A DNA stretch of 64,000 bases from NCBI RefSeq assembly GCF_028128765.1, contig NZ_LBJG01000024.1, forward strand, positions 682,001 through 746,000, read 5' to 3'. The first letter of the stretch is position 1, and every line of letters starts with the position of its first letter. The notes beneath the pieces were generated by a model. The model saw nothing but the letters and a program-made list of their open reading frames with translations. It ran no database searches and was not told the origin of the DNA. The translations under genes were made by a program, and so were the position numbers. Shown one piece after another: positions 17,392 through 26,038 of the stretch. Source of the stretch: Bradyrhizobium sp. CCBAU 51627 (GTDB taxonomy: Bacteria; Pseudomonadota; Alphaproteobacteria; Rhizobiales; Xanthobacteraceae).

Positions 17392-17841
17392 ATGGCTATG
17401 ACAATGACAGGTGAAATCCAGCTCGCTGCCCCAAGGGAGGTCGTTTGGGCCAAACTGAACGATCCCGCCGTTCTGAAAGCCTGTATTCCCGGATGCGAGG
17501 AACTGGAGGAGATCGACCGCCAAGGATTTCGCGCCGTCGCAAAGATGAAGGTGGGGCCTGTTTCGGCGCGGTTTAGAGGCAAGGTCACTCTGACCGACCT
17601 CGACCCGCCGAACAGCTACAATATCGCTGGAGAAGGCGAGGGCGGCGTCGCGGGCTTCGCAAAGGGCGGCGCAAAGGTCAGGCTTCTCGAGCGAGACAAT
17701 GGCACCCTTTTGACGTATCAGGTCGAGGCGCAAATCGGCGGAAAGCTTGCGCAACTGGGGCAGCGACTTGTCAACGGTTCGGCCAAGAAACTGGCAGATG
17801 AGTTCTTTACCAATTTCGCGCGGTCACTTCAGTTGAGTTGA
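17392..17841 (+). CDS. coxG: CoxG-like SRPBCC family protein
   Basis: A 149-residue protein of the CO dehydrogenase subunit G group (START/SRPBCC fold). The start MTMTGEIQLAAPREVVWAKL, the DPAVLKACIPGCEELE block and the GEGEGGVAGFAKGGAKVRL block are characteristic. CoxG-type proteins occur in molybdenum-hydroxylase operons and are thought to anchor or assist the enzyme; for CO dehydrogenase a role in membrane attachment is described. ATG 17392 follows GGGAGA; ATG 17398 is an alternative. Its distance from the hydroxylase genes is explained if both operons are controlled by the HxlR protein encoded between them. Confidence 0.9.
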   Translation: MAMTMTGEIQLAAPREVVWAKLNDPAVLKACIPGCEELEEIDRQGFRAVAKMKVGPVSARFRGKVTLTDLDPPNSYNIAGEGEGGVAGFAKGGAKVRLLERDNGTLLTYQVEAQIGGKLAQLGQRLVNGSAKKLADEFFTNFARSLQLS

Positions 17842-18054
17842 CGGCCACCCGTCACCTGAACAACCGTAGTTTGCGATAGCTTGCCAGCCGAATGTTCTCT
17901 GCATAGGGGGGAATCTTGGATGGCGACAAGCATGCCTCCGCGCCAGCGGCATTGCGAGCGGCGAGGTCGCCAACGTCTATCCTTCGAGACTAATCATTTC
18001 TCCTGCTGCCTTTGACGCTTCAAGCTGCACGTCGACACCCACTGGCATCGACAA

Positions 18055-18777
18055 TCAGTGCAGCAGCAATGTTACCGCCAGCGGCACCAGCAACGACGTT
18101 ACAAGCGCATTCAGACCCATGGCGATGCCAGAAAAAACGCCGGCCACTTCGTCGACTTGAAACGCGCGTGCTGTGCCGATGCCGTGCGCCGCGATGCCGA
18201 CCGCGAAACCGCGAGCGCGGAAATCAGTGACGGCTATCCGATTCATAAGCGGAGTGACAATGATGGCTCCCATTATGCCGGTGAGGACGACGGACACCGC
18301 CGTCAGAGATGCATCGCCGCGCAGGGATTCGCTGATACCCATCGCGACGCCGGCAGTGACCGATTTCGGCGCCAGCGAGAGGATGACCGCCTGTGGCAGA
18401 CCAAAGGCCCGGGCCAACAGAACGACGGAGACGATGGCTGTGATAGAGCCGGCGACCAGTGAAATCAGCATCAGAACGATCGCAGCTATGACACGTTTGC
18501 GGTGGTCATAGAGCGGTATCGCGAGTGCCACTGTAGCCGGGCCGAGCAGGAAATGCACAAACTGCGCGCCGGAAAAGTACGTGGTGTAAGAAGTGCCCGT
18601 CATGATCAGGAATCCGCCGATGATCCAGATTGATTGAAGGACCGGATTTGCCAGCGGGTGGCGATGCGTCGCAAGCGAGACTGCATCTGCTATGGCATAG
18701 ACGGAGAGCGTAAAGGTCAGCCAGAGGAGAGGCGACTGCGAGAGATACACCCAAAGAGAGAATGGATGTTCGTTCAT
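18055..18777 (-). CDS. lrgB: LrgB/CidB family membrane protein
   Basis: A 240-residue protein made almost wholly of membrane helices, with the family segments YDHRKRVIAA, LAPKSVTAGVAMGISESLRG and HGIGTARAFQVDEVAGVFSG. With LrgA it forms a two-part membrane system first described as antiholin-like; members also act as glycolate/glycerate or pyruvate transporters (for example plant PLGG1). It overlaps the LrgA gene by 4 bp. A glycolate role would fit if the RuBisCO-like pathway releases glycolate, but that is speculation. Between 17842 and 18054 no gene was seen. Confidence 0.9.
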   Translation of the reverse strand: MNEHPFSLWVYLSQSPLLWLTFTLSVYAIADAVSLATHRHPLANPVLQSIWIIGGFLIMTGTSYTTYFSGAQFVHFLLGPATVALAIPLYDHRKRVIAAIVLMLISLVAGSITAIVSVVLLARAFGLPQAVILSLAPKSVTAGVAMGISESLRGDASLTAVSVVLTGIMGAIIVTPLMNRIAVTDFRARGFAVGIAAHGIGTARAFQVDEVAGVFSGIAMGLNALVTSLLVPLAVTLLLH

Positions 18778-19160
18778 TGCTTTGCCTGTCTTCTCGCGAG
18801 CAGGCGGCTGACCGCGAGGAATGTGGCGACTGTCACGAGCAAAGTAACGACCACCGACGCAGCCAGCGTCAGCAGGATTCCGACACCATGTTCGACAACC
18901 AGGTCGAGCCTCTGCACAACGCCGACGCCGGCAGGAATAAATAAAAGAGATAGATGCGCGAGCAGGCCGCGGCCCGTGCTCTCGACGGCATCGTTGTGCA
19001 AAGGGCCTCGGCGGAGCGCCGCGTAGCGATCGCGCGTCAAGAGAAGAAGCAGCAGGAATGAGAGGCCGAGCACCGGTCCCGGCATCGGCAGGTTGAGGCC
19101 TCGCACAATCGCTTCGCCGGCCAGCTGGCAGAGCAGAATTAAGCTCAGGCTTGCGATCAT
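18774..19160 (-). CDS. lrgA: LrgA/CidA family membrane protein
   Basis: A 128-residue, four-helix membrane protein with the family features LLCQLAGEAIVRGLNLPMPG near 10-29 and VLGLSFLLLLLL next. It ends in a basic tail and its stop overlaps the start of lrgB (18774-18777), so both are made from one transcript. Upstream, at 19228-19239, is a perfect 12-bp palindrome (AGAGCGCGCTCT) that could be an operator or chance. Confidence 0.88.
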   Translation of the reverse strand: MIASLSLILLCQLAGEAIVRGLNLPMPGPVLGLSFLLLLLLTRDRYAALRRGPLHNDAVESTGRGLLAHLSLLFIPAGVGVVQRLDLVVEHGVGILLTLAASVVVTLLVTVATFLAVSRLLARRQAKQ

Positions 19161-19288
19161 GAGAGATGTCCGTTGCGTAACAGATGACGGAGCCTGCGTG
19201 GTCGTCTTTGCGGAGCGATAAATCGTTAGAGCGCGCTCTTACCGAGCCAGGCGCGGGTGGCCGAAGCGCAACCTGACTTCGCCTGAAG

Positions 19289-19999
19289 TTACGCTGTCGG
19301 AATCTTCAGGGACGACATGAAGTGCTCCATGTTCGCCTCGACGCTTTCTCGGCTGAGCAAACCTGTCTTCTGATCGCGGATCATTGCATACATCTTCTCG
19401 TGCAGCCCAACGGCGCGATAGCGCCCGCTGACCTCCAGCGATTTGCGAACCCAAGGAGCGACCATGTTCAGGACGAAGTCGGCGATCACCACGATGAGTT
19501 TGTTGCCCGCTGCCGCATAGACAGCGCGATGAAAATCAAGGTCGGCCTCCAGCAGCTTCTCGATTGGCGAGTTGGGATCCTCGGAGAGAGCCTTCAGGCG
19601 GTCGATGCTTTCGCGCATAATTGCCAGATCACGATCTGTGCGCCTGATCGAAGCCAGTTCTGCGCAGTTTCGATCGAAAATGTAGCGGAGCTCCATCAGC
19701 ATCTCAGGTGAAGAATCCTGAAGATAGAGCTGGAACATCATCAGCGGCATCACGGCGGTGCCTTCATCCTTGCGAATGTAGTTGCCGTGCCCATGCCTCG
19801 TTTCGATAAGTCCTGAGACCGCAAGCGTCTTCATGGCCTCGCGGATAGGGGTGCGGCTGATGCCGAGCTTTTCTGCAAGCTCCTTCTCGTTGGGCAGCTT
19901 GTCCCCTGGGTTCAAATTTCCCTTGGCAATTTCACCGGTGATGTAATTCAGCGCGACTTCGACACGCGTGGGTAGCTTCTTGTTCTCCATCTGCTCCAT
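19289..19999 (-). CDS. GntR family regulator, FadR/FCD subfamily
   Basis: A 236-residue repressor-type protein with an N-terminal winged helix (NPGDKLPNEKELAEKLGISR and TPIREAMKTLAVSGLIETRH) and a C-terminal FCD ligand domain with the metal/effector residues in DLDFHRAVYAAAGN. Such regulators respond to sugar acids or other organic acids. The open frame begins at 20116, but the first 39 residues have no family match; ATG 19999 (MEQMENKKLP) is the likely start, with ATG 19990 possible. It diverges from sugar ABC transporter 1, with a pair of operator-like repeats in the shared upstream region, so it probably controls that operon. Confidence 0.88.
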   Translation of the reverse strand: MEQMENKKLPTRVEVALNYITGEIAKGNLNPGDKLPNEKELAEKLGISRTPIREAMKTLAVSGLIETRHGHGNYIRKDEGTAVMPLMMFQLYLQDSSPEMLMELRYIFDRNCAELASIRRTDRDLAIMRESIDRLKALSEDPNSPIEKLLEADLDFHRAVYAAAGNKLIVVIADFVLNMVAPWVRKSLEVSGRYRAVGLHEKMYAMIRDQKTGLLSRESVEANMEHFMSSLKIPTA

Positions 20000-20092
20000 C
20001 GGTCGCTCGCAGCTCTCATTTTCCGCCGTCGCATTGCGACCACATAAGCCGTCGCGCGACCAGATCAAACCAATGAACATCCACAAGGTAGG

Positions 20093-20133
20093 AGGTATGA
20101 TCTCTGTTGACAACAAGTATAAGGTATGACCTC
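20093..20133. promoter_or_regulatory. Putative GntR operator pair in the GntR / sugar ABC transporter divergent region
   Basis: AGGTATGATCTC (20093-20104) and AGGTATGACCTC (20122-20133) repeat with a 29-bp period. The second contains the dyad AGGT-ATG-ACCT; the first has one mismatch in its right arm. The pair sits between the GntR start (19999) and the ATPase start (20177), with GTTGACA and other AT-rich sequence between the copies. The link to the GntR protein is by position only. Confidence 0.45.
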
Positions 20134-20176
20134 ATATCTCCAGCGCAGACGCAGAGACGTCCGCTGGAGGAAATCA

Positions 20177-21715
20177 ATGCGTTCGTTGTCCGGGGCAGGA
20201 GCGGAAGCGCGCGATGACGCGGCCATCGGGCTGCACGATCAGCCGCTGCTGGTTGCGGAAGGAATCGCCAAGTCTTTCAACGGAGTTCCGGCGCTGCGTG
20301 ACGGTCGGCTGACCGTCAAGCGTGGGACTGTGCACGCCCTCTGCGGTGGCAATGGCGCCGGTAAGTCGACGTTTCTGAACATTGTGATGGGTTTGCTGCA
20401 CCGCGACGAAGGCAGCATCCGCATCGAGGGAGTCCCCGTCGACTTCAGAAGTGCCGCCGATGCTCTCCGGCATGGCGTTGCGATAATCACACAGGAACTG
20501 TCTCCAGTCCCCGAGATGACCGTTGCCGAGAACATCTATCTCGGGCGGGAGCCGAAGATCGGTGGTCTCCTCGTCGATTTTCCGAAGATGCGGCGCACCG
20601 CAAAGCAGCTTCTCGACGACCTCGAGTTCGACGTTCCAGTCGATGCCTGCATGCGAGACCTAAGCCTGGCCCAGGTTCAACTCGTCGAAATCGCCAAGGC
20701 GCTTAGCTATCGAGCGGACATCGTCATCATGGACGAGCCGACCTCGGCGATCGGCGAGCACGAGGTACACATCCTGTTCAATGCGCTCAAGCGGATAAAG
20801 GCGCGTGGATCTGGAATCGTCTACGTGTCGCACAAGTTGACCGAGATCTTCGAGATCGCGGACGAATACACAGTCTTTCGCGATGGGCGCTTCATCGAGA
20901 GCGGTCCTATTTCCTCGATCGACCGAAATCATCTCGTTACGCAGATCGTCGGTCACGAAATCAAGACGGTCGAAAAGGGGCAGCCGAACGAGGGCGCACC
21001 GATCCTGCTCGAAGTGCGTTCGTTGTCGCGCGGGTCTCACTTCAAGAATATCTCCGTCAATGTTGCCGCCGGAGAGATTTTGGGCATCTACGGTTTGCTT
21101 GGTTCAGGCCGGACGGAGTTTCTGGAAACCGTCTATGGCATCCACGCCCCGTCCGAGGGGGAAGTGTTCCTCGATGGGAAGAGAGTGGATCCAGGCAATC
21201 CCAAGAAATGCATCCGGCAGGGCATGGCCATGGTCCCCGAGGATCGGAAGGACGTTGGTCTCGTCCTTTGCGGATCCATCGCGCACAACATCGCCTTATC
21301 GTCGCTGGCACTCCGCGCCGTGAGCGGCTTCGTTCGCCGCAAGGCGGAGGCCGCGGCGACCGATCGGATGATGCGGTTGAACCGGATCAAGGCGGCTTCC
21401 CCACATGTCGCTGTGGAAACGCTCAGCGGCGGAAACCAGCAGAAAGTGGTGTTCGCCCGCTGCCTCCTCACCAACCCGCGCTTGCTGATCTGCGACGAGC
21501 CGACGCGTGGCATCGATGAGGGGTCCAAGCAGGAGATCTATGCCTTTCTCCGCGAGTTCGCTGCGAAGGGCAATGGGGTGCTCGTCGTCTCATCGGAAGC
21601 GCCGGAGATACTCCAGATCAGCGATCGTATTGCCGTCTTTCGGCAGGGGCGGCTCGAGCATGTCGTGGACGGGCGCGAGACCTCCCAGCAGATGCTGACC
21701 GACCTCGCGAGCTAA
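20177..21715 (+). CDS. Sugar ABC transporter ATP-binding protein (CUT2, RbsA/MglA type), system 1
   Basis: A 512-residue ATPase with two fused nucleotide-binding domains. NBD1 has Walker A GGNGAGKST at 57-65 and Walker B IVIMDEPTSAIGEHE, with a relaxed signature (LSLAQVQLVEIAKAL). NBD2 has the degenerate P-loop GLLGSGRTEFLETVYG, a canonical signature LSGGNQQKVVFARCLL and LLICDEPTRGIDEGSK. This asymmetry is normal in CUT2 ATPases. ATG 20177 follows TGGAGGAA; an upstream ATG at 20126 lies inside the operator repeat and lacks a good ribosome site. It forms an operon with permease 21773 and binding protein 22846 and is probably controlled by the divergent GntR. Confidence 0.92.
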   Translation: MRSLSGAGAEARDDAAIGLHDQPLLVAEGIAKSFNGVPALRDGRLTVKRGTVHALCGGNGAGKSTFLNIVMGLLHRDEGSIRIEGVPVDFRSAADALRHGVAIITQELSPVPEMTVAENIYLGREPKIGGLLVDFPKMRRTAKQLLDDLEFDVPVDACMRDLSLAQVQLVEIAKALSYRADIVIMDEPTSAIGEHEVHILFNALKRIKARGSGIVYVSHKLTEIFEIADEYTVFRDGRFIESGPISSIDRNHLVTQIVGHEIKTVEKGQPNEGAPILLEVRSLSRGSHFKNISVNVAAGEILGIYGLLGSGRTEFLETVYGIHAPSEGEVFLDGKRVDPGNPKKCIRQGMAMVPEDRKDVGLVLCGSIAHNIALSSLALRAVSGFVRRKAEAAATDRMMRLNRIKAASPHVAVETLSGGNQQKVVFARCLLTNPRLLICDEPTRGIDEGSKQEIYAFLREFAAKGNGVLVVSSEAPEILQISDRIAVFRQGRLEHVVDGRETSQQMLTDLAS

Positions 21716-21772
21716 GGCAGATCGATCAGTTCTCGAAAACTGGCACGTGTGCCGTCGAAGCGAGGAGTGGAC

Positions 21773-22756
21773 ATGGTGGCCAACACAATGAGCAACGTCA
21801 CAACAGATGTCAGATCCAGAAAGATAGCGGCTGTGGGGCCCTATTTGAAATCGTTCAGCATCGTCATCGTGTTCGTGGTGATCTCGGCGTTCTTCGCCGT
21901 AGCCAACGAATACTTCATGACCTGGCTGAACTGGGTGAATCTGTTACGGCAATCGTCGATCAACGGCATTCTGGCGATCGGTGTGACGTTCGTCATTCTC
22001 ACAAAGGGCATAGACCTTTCAGTCGGCTCGGTAATGGCTCTAGCCGGCATGATCGCTGCCAGCCTTGTGACCTCGACCAACCAACATTTTGTGCTGTGGG
22101 CGATCCTGGCAGGAGCGGGGACCGGCGCGGCACTTGGTTTGGTGAACGGGGTGATCGTGACAAGCTTCAACGTGCCCCCATTCGTCGCAACCCTTGGCAT
22201 GCTGAGCATGGCCCGCGGCATGACCCTCATTTTTTCCGACGGGCGCCCCGTTCCCAACCTTTCCGAGTCGTTCCGCTGGATCGGTGGCGGCAGCGTGGCG
22301 GGCGTCCCCGTGCCGGTCTTAATCCTCTTCCTTGTGTTCGCCATCGGGTGGATCGTCCTCTCTTACACGACCTTCGGACGCTACGTGTACGCGGTTGGAG
22401 GAAACGAGAAGGCGGCCAGGACGAGCGGCATCTCCACGCGGACCGTGGTCGCATCCACCTACGTCATCTCGGGCCTCCTCGCCGGATTAGCCGGCCTGGT
22501 GCTCACGTCCCGTACCACCGCCGCACTTCCTCAGGCTGGCATCGGTTACGAACTCGACGCCATAGCGGCGGTGGTGATCGGCGGGACCAGCCTTGCGGGC
22601 GGCCGAGGCTCGCTGGTCGGGACGCTGTTCGGCGCTCTCATCATCGGAACGATCAACAACGGCATGGACCTGATGGGAGTGTCTTCCTACTACCAGCAGC
22701 TTCTCAAGGGCGCGATCATCATCGTTGCCGTCATGCTTGACCAATTTCGCAAGTGA
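21773..22756 (+). CDS. Sugar ABC transporter permease (CUT2, RbsC type), system 1
   Basis: A 327-residue inner-membrane permease of about ten helices. The family core is clear: TFVILTKGIDLSVGSVMALAG near 80-100 and the cytoplasmic GGNEKAARTSGIS loop, then YELDAIAAVVIGGTSLAGG near 260-280. ATG 21773 follows GAGGAGTGG; GTG 21749 and ATG 21788 are alternatives. It lies 57 bp after the ATPase and 89 bp before the binding protein. Between permease and binding protein, 22771-22796 can fold into a bulged hairpin (TTACAG...CTGTAA). Confidence 0.92.
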   Translation: MVANTMSNVTTDVRSRKIAAVGPYLKSFSIVIVFVVISAFFAVANEYFMTWLNWVNLLRQSSINGILAIGVTFVILTKGIDLSVGSVMALAGMIAASLVTSTNQHFVLWAILAGAGTGAALGLVNGVIVTSFNVPPFVATLGMLSMARGMTLIFSDGRPVPNLSESFRWIGGGSVAGVPVPVLILFLVFAIGWIVLSYTTFGRYVYAVGGNEKAARTSGISTRTVVASTYVISGLLAGLAGLVLTSRTTAALPQAGIGYELDAIAAVVIGGTSLAGGRGSLVGTLFGALIIGTINNGMDLMGVSSYYQQLLKGAIIIVAVMLDQFRK

Positions 22757-22845
22757 TACTGCGAAGACGATTACAGACCGTGGAAAGCGGCTGTAACGCC
22801 CACACGGGCAATTGTTAGCTGACTACATCTCAATCGGAGGAGACG

Positions 22846-23832
22846 ATGAAGGTTACGCGTAGATCGACGTTGGCGGGTTTTGCCGCTGCTGCAATGATTC
22901 TGTCGACCGGTACGGCCTTTGCTCAAAGCAAGATTCGGATCGCCGCCTTGTCGTTCGGAGAATCCGGCGAGTACATGAAGGCCTGGTCCAGCGAGATACA
23001 GAACCATCCTGCGATCAAGGATGGCTCTGTTGCAGTCACGATTTTCGACGGCAAGTACGATCCACTCGTCCAAGCGAATCAGATCGATACGGCCATCACG
23101 CAAAAATTCAATGCCATCATCATGGCGCCATTCGATCTCCAAGCGTCGGCGCCGGCTATCGACAAGGCGATCGCCGCAGGCATTCCGGTGATCGTGTCGG
23201 CCCTGAAGACCGCGTCGAAGGGCTATACCGCCTCCATCATTGTCAACGACACCGAGGGAGGGCGTATCATTGGGGAAGAACTTGGCAAGCTGCTGCCCAA
23301 CGGCGGCAATGTCGTTCTTATGGAGGGACCGATCGGCCAATCGGCACAGATCGAACGTAAGGCCGGTGTCGACGCGGGCTTGGCCAAGTTTCCGAAGCTG
23401 AAACTGCTCGCCAGCAAGTCCGGAAACTGGAGCAGAGCCGAGGGCCAGGCTCTCATGGAGAACTGGTTGCTCGCGCACCCCGGCAAGATCAATGCCGTGC
23501 TCGCCGAGAACGACGAGATGGCGCTCGGTGCGATCGAAGCCATGAAGAGTGCCAAGGTTGACTTCAAATCGGTTCCGGTGCTTGCGATCGACGGCATTCC
23601 CGATGGCAAGCGCGCCGTGCAGAAGGGCGAGATGACCGTGACACTGTACAAGTACGCGCGCGCTGAAGGCCAGGGCGCGGTCGATCTCGCTCTGCGCGCC
23701 ATCAAGGGTGACAGCTACAAGCCTCAGTCGGAAATCTGGAACTCGTTGATGGAATGGAAGGGCGGCACCGAGAAGGACTACGTCGTTCCGTGGCTGCTCT
23801 TGGATTCGTCGAACGTCGCCAAGTACATGTAG
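22846..23832 (+). CDS. Sugar ABC transporter substrate-binding protein (RbsB type), system 1
   Basis: A 328-residue periplasmic binding protein with a clear Sec signal (basic start, hydrophobic core AGFAAAAMILSTG, cleavage near AFA-QS). The mature part is Peripla_BP_4-like: it alternates hydrophobic strands with ligand-loop regions such as QANQIDTAITQKFNAIIMAP and VNDTEGGRIIGEEL, and ends with AVLAENDEMALGAIEAMKSA. GGAGGAGACG precedes ATG 22846. The downstream aldo/keto reductases suggest that the cargo is an aldose. A 12-bp perfect hairpin follows the stop at 23837-23875. Confidence 0.92.
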   Translation: MKVTRRSTLAGFAAAAMILSTGTAFAQSKIRIAALSFGESGEYMKAWSSEIQNHPAIKDGSVAVTIFDGKYDPLVQANQIDTAITQKFNAIIMAPFDLQASAPAIDKAIAAGIPVIVSALKTASKGYTASIIVNDTEGGRIIGEELGKLLPNGGNVVLMEGPIGQSAQIERKAGVDAGLAKFPKLKLLASKSGNWSRAEGQALMENWLLAHPGKINAVLAENDEMALGAIEAMKSAKVDFKSVPVLAIDGIPDGKRAVQKGEMTVTLYKYARAEGQGAVDLALRAIKGDSYKPQSEIWNSLMEWKGGTEKDYVVPWLLLDSSNVAKYM

Positions 23833-23836
23833 CTTC

Positions 23837-23875
23837 GATTGGCGCGCATGCGGGACGCCGTCGTGCGCGCCAATC
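23837..23875 (+). other. Intercistronic hairpin after binding-protein gene 1
   Basis: GATTGGCGCGCA (23837-23848) pairs perfectly with TGCGCGCCAATC (23864-23875) around a 15-base loop. It starts 5 bp after the binding-protein stop and ends 21 bp before the aldo/keto reductase. With no U-run, it is better read as an mRNA-stabilising or partial termination element that raises binding-protein expression than as a full terminator. Confidence 0.65.
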
Positions 23876-23896
23876 CTCACATAGGGATTTTTCGAT

Positions 23897-24961
23897 ATGG
23901 TGGCTCTGGAGAAGAGAGCGCTTCCGAACGGACGCGTGAACTTGACCGCGCTTGGGCTCGGAACCTCGCCGCTCGGCGGCTGCGGCGTGCCGGTGAGCTT
24001 CGAGACGTTCGAGGCTGTGATCTTGAAGGCTTACGCGCTGGGTGTACGGTACTTTGACGTTGCACCGCTCTACGGCCTCGGGAAGTCCGAGCATTTCCTC
24101 GGCCATGTGCTCCGCGTTCATGGCCTGCGCTCCGAGGTGGTTGTGAGTACCAAAGCCGGACGGCTCCTGAAGCCGGCCAGCCGCTCCGCGCGTGCGGAGA
24201 GCCTGTATGGAATCAATTGGGTCGATCCGCTGCCTTTCGTCGATGAATATGACTACAGCTACGACGGCATCATGCGGTCCTTCGAGGACAGCCAGCAACG
24301 CATGGGGCTCGACCACATCGACATCCTCTTCCTGCACGACGTCAGCGGAGTCTGGCATCGCGAAAGCTATCCGACATACCTGAGGCAGCTCCGCGAAACC
24401 GGATACCGCGCGTGCGACGAACTCCGTCGCTCGGGAGCGGTCAAGGCCATCGGCCTCGGCGTGAACGAAACGGCTTCGGTGCTTGAAGTGGCTGCGGAGT
24501 TCGATCTTGATTGCTCGCTCGTAGCGGGACGTTACACGCTCCTGAACCATGCACCGTTGACCGACTTCTTCCCGGAAGCCCAGCGTCGCGGCATCGGCAT
24601 CATCGCCGGGGGCGTCTATAATTCGGGTATCCTGGCAGAAGGAAGCCGGGGAAATGCGCTGACGCGCACATACGACTACCAGGCCGCGCCTGAATCCATC
24701 GTGCGCCGAGTAAAGGCGCTGGAGGTTATTTGCGAGCGCCACGATGTGAGGCTCGCCAATGCGGCTTCCCAGTTCGTCTATGCGCATCCGGCCGTCACTT
24801 CGGTGGTTCAGGGCGCGCTCACCACAGCGCATGTCGAGCAGAACGTGGCTTCGATATCGGCGCCAATTCCGCAAGCGTTCTGGACGGATCTCAGGAGCGA
24901 GGGCCTGATTCCCGGCGAAGCTCCACTGCCGAATCGGGCTTCCTCGGTGCTGTCCGACTGA
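23897..24961 (+). CDS. Aldo/keto reductase, D-threo-aldose 1-dehydrogenase-like (copy A)
   Basis: A 354-residue aldo/keto reductase. The catalytic tetrad positions are visible: Asp and Tyr in YFDVAPLYGLGKSEHFLG, Lys in VVVSTKAGRLL, His in DILFLHDVSG. This YGLGKSEHFLG form is typical of the group with D-threo-aldose (L-fucose) 1-dehydrogenase and pyridoxal 4-dehydrogenase, which oxidise an aldose or aldehyde to a lactone with NAD(P). It is followed 27 bp later by a paralogue sharing long identical stretches, then by a lactonase-like MBL protein, so the likely path is aldose to lactone to acid. Confidence 0.9.
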   Translation: MVALEKRALPNGRVNLTALGLGTSPLGGCGVPVSFETFEAVILKAYALGVRYFDVAPLYGLGKSEHFLGHVLRVHGLRSEVVVSTKAGRLLKPASRSARAESLYGINWVDPLPFVDEYDYSYDGIMRSFEDSQQRMGLDHIDILFLHDVSGVWHRESYPTYLRQLRETGYRACDELRRSGAVKAIGLGVNETASVLEVAAEFDLDCSLVAGRYTLLNHAPLTDFFPEAQRRGIGIIAGGVYNSGILAEGSRGNALTRTYDYQAAPESIVRRVKALEVICERHDVRLANAASQFVYAHPAVTSVVQGALTTAHVEQNVASISAPIPQAFWTDLRSEGLIPGEAPLPNRASSVLSD

Positions 24962-24988
24962 CATTCCAAGACAAACAGGAGAAGAGCT

Positions 24989-26038
24989 ATGTTCCCGCTC
25001 GAAAGGCGAACTCTAGGCGCCACCAAAGTTTCCGTCACAGCCGCAGGGCTCGGGACGGTGCCTCTTTCCGGATTCAATGTCGGGGTGTCTTATTCCGAAT
25101 TTGAGGCTGTCATCAAGGCCGCCTTCGATCTAGGTGTGCGCTACTTCGATTGCGCACCGATGTACGGTCTCGGAAAGTCCGAGCATTTCCTCGGCCGCGC
25201 TCTCCGCGACCTCGGCATCCGCGATCAGATCGTCGTGAGCACGAAGTGCGGCCGGGTGCTCAAGCCAGCCAGCCGGACACCGAAGCTCGACACGGTCTAC
25301 GGCATAGAATGGGTCGATCCGTTCCCGTTCAGAGACACCTACGATTATACGTACGACGGTGTGATGCGCTCGTTTGAGGACAGTCAGCATCGTTTGGGTC
25401 TCGATTACATCGATGTACTTTTGGTCCACGACGTCGGCCGCGCATGGCACGGCGATCAGGCAGAATTCTACTGGAACCAACTCCGCGAGAGTGGGTACCG
25501 TGCGCTCGACGAGCTGAAGAGTTCGGGTGCTATTGGTGCGGTCGGTTTGGGAGTGAACGAGACCGACTCGGTTGTTGGAGTAGCGCGCGAATTTCCAATT
25601 GACTGCGCGTTGATCGCAGGTCGATACACGCTGCTCAACCACGCCTCCCTCGACGGGCACTTCGACGAGCTGCGGTCCCGGAATGTCTCGGTGATTGCGG
25701 GCGGCATTTACAATTCAGGCATCTTAGCCGCTGGATCGAAGGCGGCGGCCTCGACCTATGACTACCAGCAGGTCCCGAGCGCCATCCTGGAGCGCGTCCG
25801 ATCAATCGAGAAAGTGTGCGAACGACACGGTGTCGATTTGCCCACCGTCGCGACCCAGTTCGTGCAAGCGCATCCCGCCGTCGCCACCGTTGTTCAGGGC
25901 GCGAAATCCACAAGCGAGGTTACCCAGAACGTCCACGCTGTCTCGGCGCGGATACCCGCTGCTCTCTGGCAGGACTTGAAAAATTTCGACCTAATCCCAT
26001 CGAATGCTCCGGTTCCGGAAGACGGGCAATCCTCGTGA
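24989..26038 (+). CDS. Aldo/keto reductase, D-threo-aldose 1-dehydrogenase-like (copy B)
   Basis: A 349-residue paralogue of the preceding gene with the same tetrad contexts (YFDCAPMYGLGKSEHFLG, VVSTKCGRVL, DVLLVHDVGR) and the same ending logic (QFVQAHPAVATVVQGAKS). The two were probably formed by tandem duplication and have since diverged widely. A putative ribosome site, CAGGAGAAG, lies upstream of ATG 24989. Its TGA overlaps a GTG that opens the next frame (GTGA at 26035). Different substrate preference of the two copies is plausible, as is formation of a heteromer. Confidence 0.9.
   Translation: MFPLERRTLGATKVSVTAAGLGTVPLSGFNVGVSYSEFEAVIKAAFDLGVRYFDCAPMYGLGKSEHFLGRALRDLGIRDQIVVSTKCGRVLKPASRTPKLDTVYGIEWVDPFPFRDTYDYTYDGVMRSFEDSQHRLGLDYIDVLLVHDVGRAWHGDQAEFYWNQLRESGYRALDELKSSGAIGAVGLGVNETDSVVGVAREFPIDCALIAGRYTLLNHASLDGHFDELRSRNVSVIAGGIYNSGILAAGSKAAASTYDYQQVPSAILERVRSIEKVCERHGVDLPTVATQFVQAHPAVATVVQGAKSTSEVTQNVHAVSARIPAALWQDLKNFDLIPSNAPVPEDGQSS

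Noticed and set aside
19228..19239. Perfect palindrome AGAGCGCGCTCT as an lrgA operator
   Set aside because: Single copy, GC-rich and short; chance cannot be excluded and no regulator is linked.
22771..23880. 369-codon open frame on the minus strand
   Set aside because: Antisense to the system 1 binding-protein gene, with no domain and low-complexity composition.
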